From NCBI RefSeq assembly GCF_018598185.1, contig NZ_JAHESC010000023.1:1-64000 (forward strand): 64,000 nt of DNA. Direction: 5' to 3'. This DNA is from Dawidia soli. GTDB taxonomy: Bacteria; Bacteroidota; Bacteroidia; Cytophagales; Cyclobacteriaceae. Of this stretch, positions 61,194 to 64,000 are shown piece by piece. The translations under genes and the position numbers were made by a program. The notes beneath the pieces were generated by a model, which was not told where the DNA came from, did not search any database, and saw only the letters and a program-made list of their open reading frames with translations. Each line of letters starts with the position of its first letter. Positions within the stretch are counted from its first letter, which is position 1.

Positions 61194-62354
61194 ATGAGCA
61201 GAAAAATTGAAATCTTCGACACTACGCTGCGCGATGGCGAGCAAGTGCCCGGCTGTCAATTGTCAACCGAAGAAAAGGTCGTCATAGCACGGGAGCTTGA
61301 GCTACTCGGTGTAGATGTGATCGAGGCAGGTTTCCCGATCTCGAGCCCTGGCGACTTTCTTTCCGTGGTGGAGCTTTCCAAAGCGGTGAGCACCGGTATC
61401 TGTGCGCTGACCCGGTCTAAAAAAGAAGATATCGATGTGGCTGCCGAAGCCCTGCACCATGCGAAGCGTGGCCGGATCCATACAGGCATCGGTTCGTCGG
61501 ATATCCACATTAAAACCAAATTCAACAGCAGCCGCGAGAAGGTTCTCGAACAAGGCGTATGGGCCGTTAGTTATGCCAAGGCCAAGGGCTATGAAGTCGA
61601 GTTCTTTGCCGAAGACGCCGGCCGTGCCGACCTGGCCTTCCTGGCACAGATGGTGGAAGCCGTTATCGCTGCCGGTGCCGACGTGGTGAACATACCCGAC
61701 ACGACGGGCTACTGCCTGCCGCACCTGTATGGCAAACGCATTCAGTACCTGTTCGAGCATGTGAAGAACATTCACAAGGCTACGATCTCGGTGCATTGCC
61801 ACAACGACCTGGGCATGGCTACCGCCAACACCATGGCCGGCCTGATCGCCGGCGCGGGACAGGCCGAAGTGACCATCAACGGTATCGGCGAGCGCGCGGG
61901 CAACACGTCGCTGGAAGAAGTAGCGATGATCATCCGCACGCACAAAGACCTGGATTTACATACCAACATCGTTTCAGAGCGTCTTTACGGTGTCAGCAAC
62001 CTGGTGTCGGACATGATGCGCATGCCCGTGCAGCCCAACAAGGCCATCGTGGGGGCGAATGCGTTCGCGCACTCGTCGGGCATACACCAGGACGGCTTCC
62101 TGAAGAACTCGGAGAACTACGAGATCATCAACCCTTCCGACGTGGGCGTGCCGACATCGTCGATCGTGCTCACGGCCCGCAGCGGTCGCGCGGCGCTGAA
62201 GCACCGCCTGGAGTTACTGGGCTACCAGCCGAGCAAGCCCGAGCTGGATCAGCTGTACGAAGCATTCCTGATCGTGGCCGACGAAAAGAAAAATGTCAAC
62301 GACGCAGACCTGATGGTGATCGCCGCGAACACCTCCCTGCTGGTACAGAAATAG
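61194..62354 (+). CDS. leuA: 2-isopropylmalate synthase, short form without regulatory domain
   Basis: A 386-residue protein. The catalytic TIM barrel is complete: [12 protein letters not shown], the metal His pair HCHNDLGMA, and [14 protein letters not shown]. The subdomain region with [11 protein letters not shown] is also present. The C-terminal LeuA allosteric domain (about 120-130 residues in E. coli) is missing, so leucine feedback through it cannot occur. Homocitrate or citramalate synthase are alternatives; the linkage to leuCDB favours isopropylmalate. It ends with a terminator. Confidence 0.9.
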   Translation: MSRKIEIFDTTLRDGEQVPGCQLSTEEKVVIARELELLGVDVIEAGFPISSPGDFLSVVELSKAVSTGICALTRSKKEDIDVAAEALHHAKRGRIHTGIGSSDIHIKTKFNSSREKVLEQGVWAVSYAKAKGYEVEFFAEDAGRADLAFLAQMVEAVIAAGADVVNIPDTTGYCLPHLYGKRIQYLFEHVKNIHKATISVHCHNDLGMATANTMAGLIAGAGQAEVTINGIGERAGNTSLEEVAMIIRTHKDLDLHTNIVSERLYGVSNLVSDMMRMPVQPNKAIVGANAFAHSSGIHQDGFLKNSENYEIINPSDVGVPTSSIVLTARSGRAALKHRLELLGYQPSKPELDQLYEAFLIVADEKKNVNDADLMVIAANTSLLVQK

Positions 62355-62379
62355 TTTCAAGCCAAACCTCCCAAACCCC

Positions 62380-62411
62380 AAAAGGCATCATCGCAAGGTG
62401 ATGCCTTTTTG
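62380..62411 (+). terminator. Terminator of the leu operon
   Basis: AAAAGGCATCA-tcgcaagg-TGATGCCTTTTT, 25 bases after the leuA stop. Confidence 0.9.
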
Positions 62412-62456
62412 CTGGTTCCGTTCTTTCCGCTACCTTCATGTCCGGAACCGCCTGCT

Positions 62457-63290
62457 ATGCAACCCTCTCTGAAAAGTCTCTGCTTTTTAGTCATACTTCT
62501 TATTTCCGTATCCCGGCTGAACGCCCAGGAGATCGGCTTACAATTGTACAGTTTACGCCATCAGTTTGCGAAGGACGTGCCCGGCACCATGGCCAAAGTG
62601 GAGGCGATGGGCATCCGCGAGGTGGAAATGGCGGGCACGTATGGGCTGGCGTTTCCCGAAATGATCAAGCTGATCGCCAAGCACAAGCTCCAGGTCATCA
62701 GCTTTGGCGCCGACTTCGAGCGCCTGGAAAAGGCCCCCCAGCAGGTAGCCGACGAGGCACGGGCGTACGGCGCCAAGTTCGTGGTATGCGCCTGGATCCC
62801 GTTCGGGGATATGTTCGACTCCGACGATGTGAACTACGCGGCATCGGTCTTTAACGAGGCCGGCAAGGTGATGGCGCGCAACGGCCTGCTGCTGTGTTAC
62901 CATCCGCATGGCTACGAGTTTCAACCCTACGAGTCGGGCACCGTGTTCGACTATATGGTAGACGCGCTGGACTCGCGGTATGTATACTTTGAAATGGATG
63001 TGTTCTGGATCAAACAGGCCGGGCAGGACCCGGTGGCGTTGCTGAAGAAATATTCCACCCGTTGGGTATTGCTGCACCTGAAGGACCGCAAGCGCGGTAC
63101 GCCCAATAGCCACGACGGTAAGGCGCCTGACGAAACCAACGTGGTGCTGGGCCAGGGCGATGTGGGCATTGCAGCGGTGATGAAAGAGGCAAAGACGATG
63201 GGCATCCAGCATTTTTTTATTGAAGACGAATCGCCCAAAGCCGAACAGCAGATTCCGAAGAGCCTGGCCTATCTCAAAACCTTAAAATAG
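62457..63290 (+). CDS. Exported sugar phosphate isomerase/epimerase-like protein
   Basis: A 277-residue protein with a signal peptide (MQPSLKSLCFLVILLISVSRLNAQ) and a xylose-isomerase-like TIM barrel. EIGLQLYSLR, then HPHGYEFQPYE, then YFEMDVFWIKQAG and HLKDRKRG are the conserved metal- and substrate-site pieces. Such exported members are frequent in Bacteroidota and act on sugars or inositol-like compounds in the periplasm; the substrate is unknown. The start is ATG 62457, since the upstream TTG 62409 lies in the leu terminator. Confidence 0.85.
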   Translation: MQPSLKSLCFLVILLISVSRLNAQEIGLQLYSLRHQFAKDVPGTMAKVEAMGIREVEMAGTYGLAFPEMIKLIAKHKLQVISFGADFERLEKAPQQVADEARAYGAKFVVCAWIPFGDMFDSDDVNYAASVFNEAGKVMARNGLLLCYHPHGYEFQPYESGTVFDYMVDALDSRYVYFEMDVFWIKQAGQDPVALLKKYSTRWVLLHLKDRKRGTPNSHDGKAPDETNVVLGQGDVGIAAVMKEAKTMGIQHFFIEDESPKAEQQIPKSLAYLKTLK

Positions 63291-63300
63291 AACGGCCTCC

Positions 63301-64000
63301 ATGCAGGAGACTATACCTCGTAAGAGATACTTTGAAAACCTGGACGGTCTGCGGTTTCTCCTGGCACTTGTCGTGTTCCTTTCACACTCGCAATTTGGCG
63401 CAGCCCTCAAGGAAGTTTGTAACAGTGACTTTTTAAAGCGGTTCATCGAAGTATTCACCACCGGATATTACGGCGTGTCATTCTTTTTCGTGCTGAGCGG
63501 CTTCCTCATTACCTACCTCATGCTCGAGGAACAGGAGACAACAAGCTACTTCAATGTACGAAACTTCTATATCCGCCGCATCCTCCGCATCTGGCCGGTA
63601 TACTACGCCGCGCTGCTTTTTTCATTCGTGCTCTATCCCCTGGTAAAAGTCTACGTGGGCTACACCGATCAGAACCCGTACAACTTCCTCTACCAGGCAT
63701 TCTTCCTGGCGAACTTCGACAGTATACACGTCCGCGAAGCGGGACTGGCCGATGTTGCACCAATGATGGTCGGTATAAACTGGTCGGTGTCGGTAGAAGA
63801 ACAATTTTATGTGGTCTGGCCGCTACTCTTTCTGGTGTTCCGTGGTAAAAAATTCATCGTGGCGGTGGTCATTACATTTATTACAAGCTGTTTGTTCCGC
63901 GGCGCGGATATCAGCCCGGCTGCCCTATACTACCATACACTTTCGATGGCGGCAGACCTGGCGTTGGGGGCGGGATTTGCCTACCTGGCGTTTTATCGCG
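63301..64000 (+). CDS. Acyltransferase-3 family membrane protein (partial)
   Basis: The frame opens at ATG 63301, ten bases after the previous stop, and runs off the window, so only 233 residues are seen. ENLDGLRFLLALVVFLSHSQFG is the standard family opening with its active-site His. GVSFFFVLSGFLITYL, the RNFYIRRILRIWPVYY stretch and NWSVSVEEQFYVVWPLLF follow in the usual order, among several membrane helices. Such enzymes O-acylate sugars of the cell surface, for example O-antigen. The acceptor is unknown. Confidence 0.9.
   Translation, partial: MQETIPRKRYFENLDGLRFLLALVVFLSHSQFGAALKEVCNSDFLKRFIEVFTTGYYGVSFFFVLSGFLITYLMLEEQETTSYFNVRNFYIRRILRIWPVYYAALLFSFVLYPLVKVYVGYTDQNPYNFLYQAFFLANFDSIHVREAGLADVAPMMVGINWSVSVEEQFYVVWPLLFLVFRGKKFIVAVVITFITSCLFRGADISPAALYYHTLSMAADLALGAGFAYLAFYR

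Overview
The window looks like chromosomal DNA from a gliding-type Bacteroidota (Cytophagales-like). The support is type IX secretion (T9SS) C-terminal sorting domains, a gliding-motility-associated C-terminal protein, a TonB-dependent receptor, a TAnnTTTG-type promoter and a LeuA without its regulatory domain. I cannot name the species.

Positions 1-12000 are accessory DNA. A DnaC/IstB-like ATPase at the left edge is followed by a compact AT-rich defence-type cassette: a C5-cytosine methyltransferase, a MutL/MORC-like GHKL ATPase, an uncharacterised Rossmann/methyltransferase-like protein and a divergent Vsr endonuclease. No classical cognate restriction nuclease is visible. About 1.4 kb of GC-rich DNA without genes follows. 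Next is a tight four-gene cassette (two small membrane proteins, a DUF5675 protein and a DUF6266-like protein) with a small divergent gene whose broken copy lies at 23.9 kb. A 124-bp palindromic element and a three-gene exported trypsin-like protease module complete the region.

Positions 11900-23850 hold an apparent eight-gene operon: a His/Cys-rich exported protein, a lipoprotein, three T9SS cargo proteins (two sharing a duplicated unknown domain), a DUF4625-like lipoprotein, a TonB receptor and an exported M14/AspA-type zinc deacylase. It starts with a good promoter overlapped by a TTGCAA-N5-TTGCAA inverted repeat. I infer metal or metallophore acquisition under a metalloregulator.

Positions 24300-48000 are mixed: an isoquinoline-1-oxidoreductase-type molybdenum hydroxylase pair, an archaemetzincin-like lipoprotein, a MerR/hydrolase divergent pair, an orphan Mrr-like nuclease, a subtilisin / small protein / clostripain-like (C11) protease trio, an S51 peptidase, a large T9SS type B protein, RlmD, a GMC oxidoreductase with its subunit-3 partner, a PLP aminotransferase and a MacB/FtsX-type permease. 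Three composite palindromic repeats lie between 40.8 and 45.4 kb.

Positions 49000-62400 form the branched-chain amino acid locus: ilvE-ilvD-ilvB-ilvN-ilvC-ilvA, then leuC-leuD-leuB-leuA. Ahead of ilvE is a 40-codon leader peptide with eleven consecutive Val/Leu/Ile codons. It is followed by a terminator and a competing antiterminator, which is a textbook layout for ribosome-mediated attenuation. A terminator also precedes leuC, and an identical 15-base motif follows both terminators. Two paired REP-like elements flank the ilv operon. The window ends with an exported sugar-isomerase-like protein and a truncated acyltransferase-3 gene.
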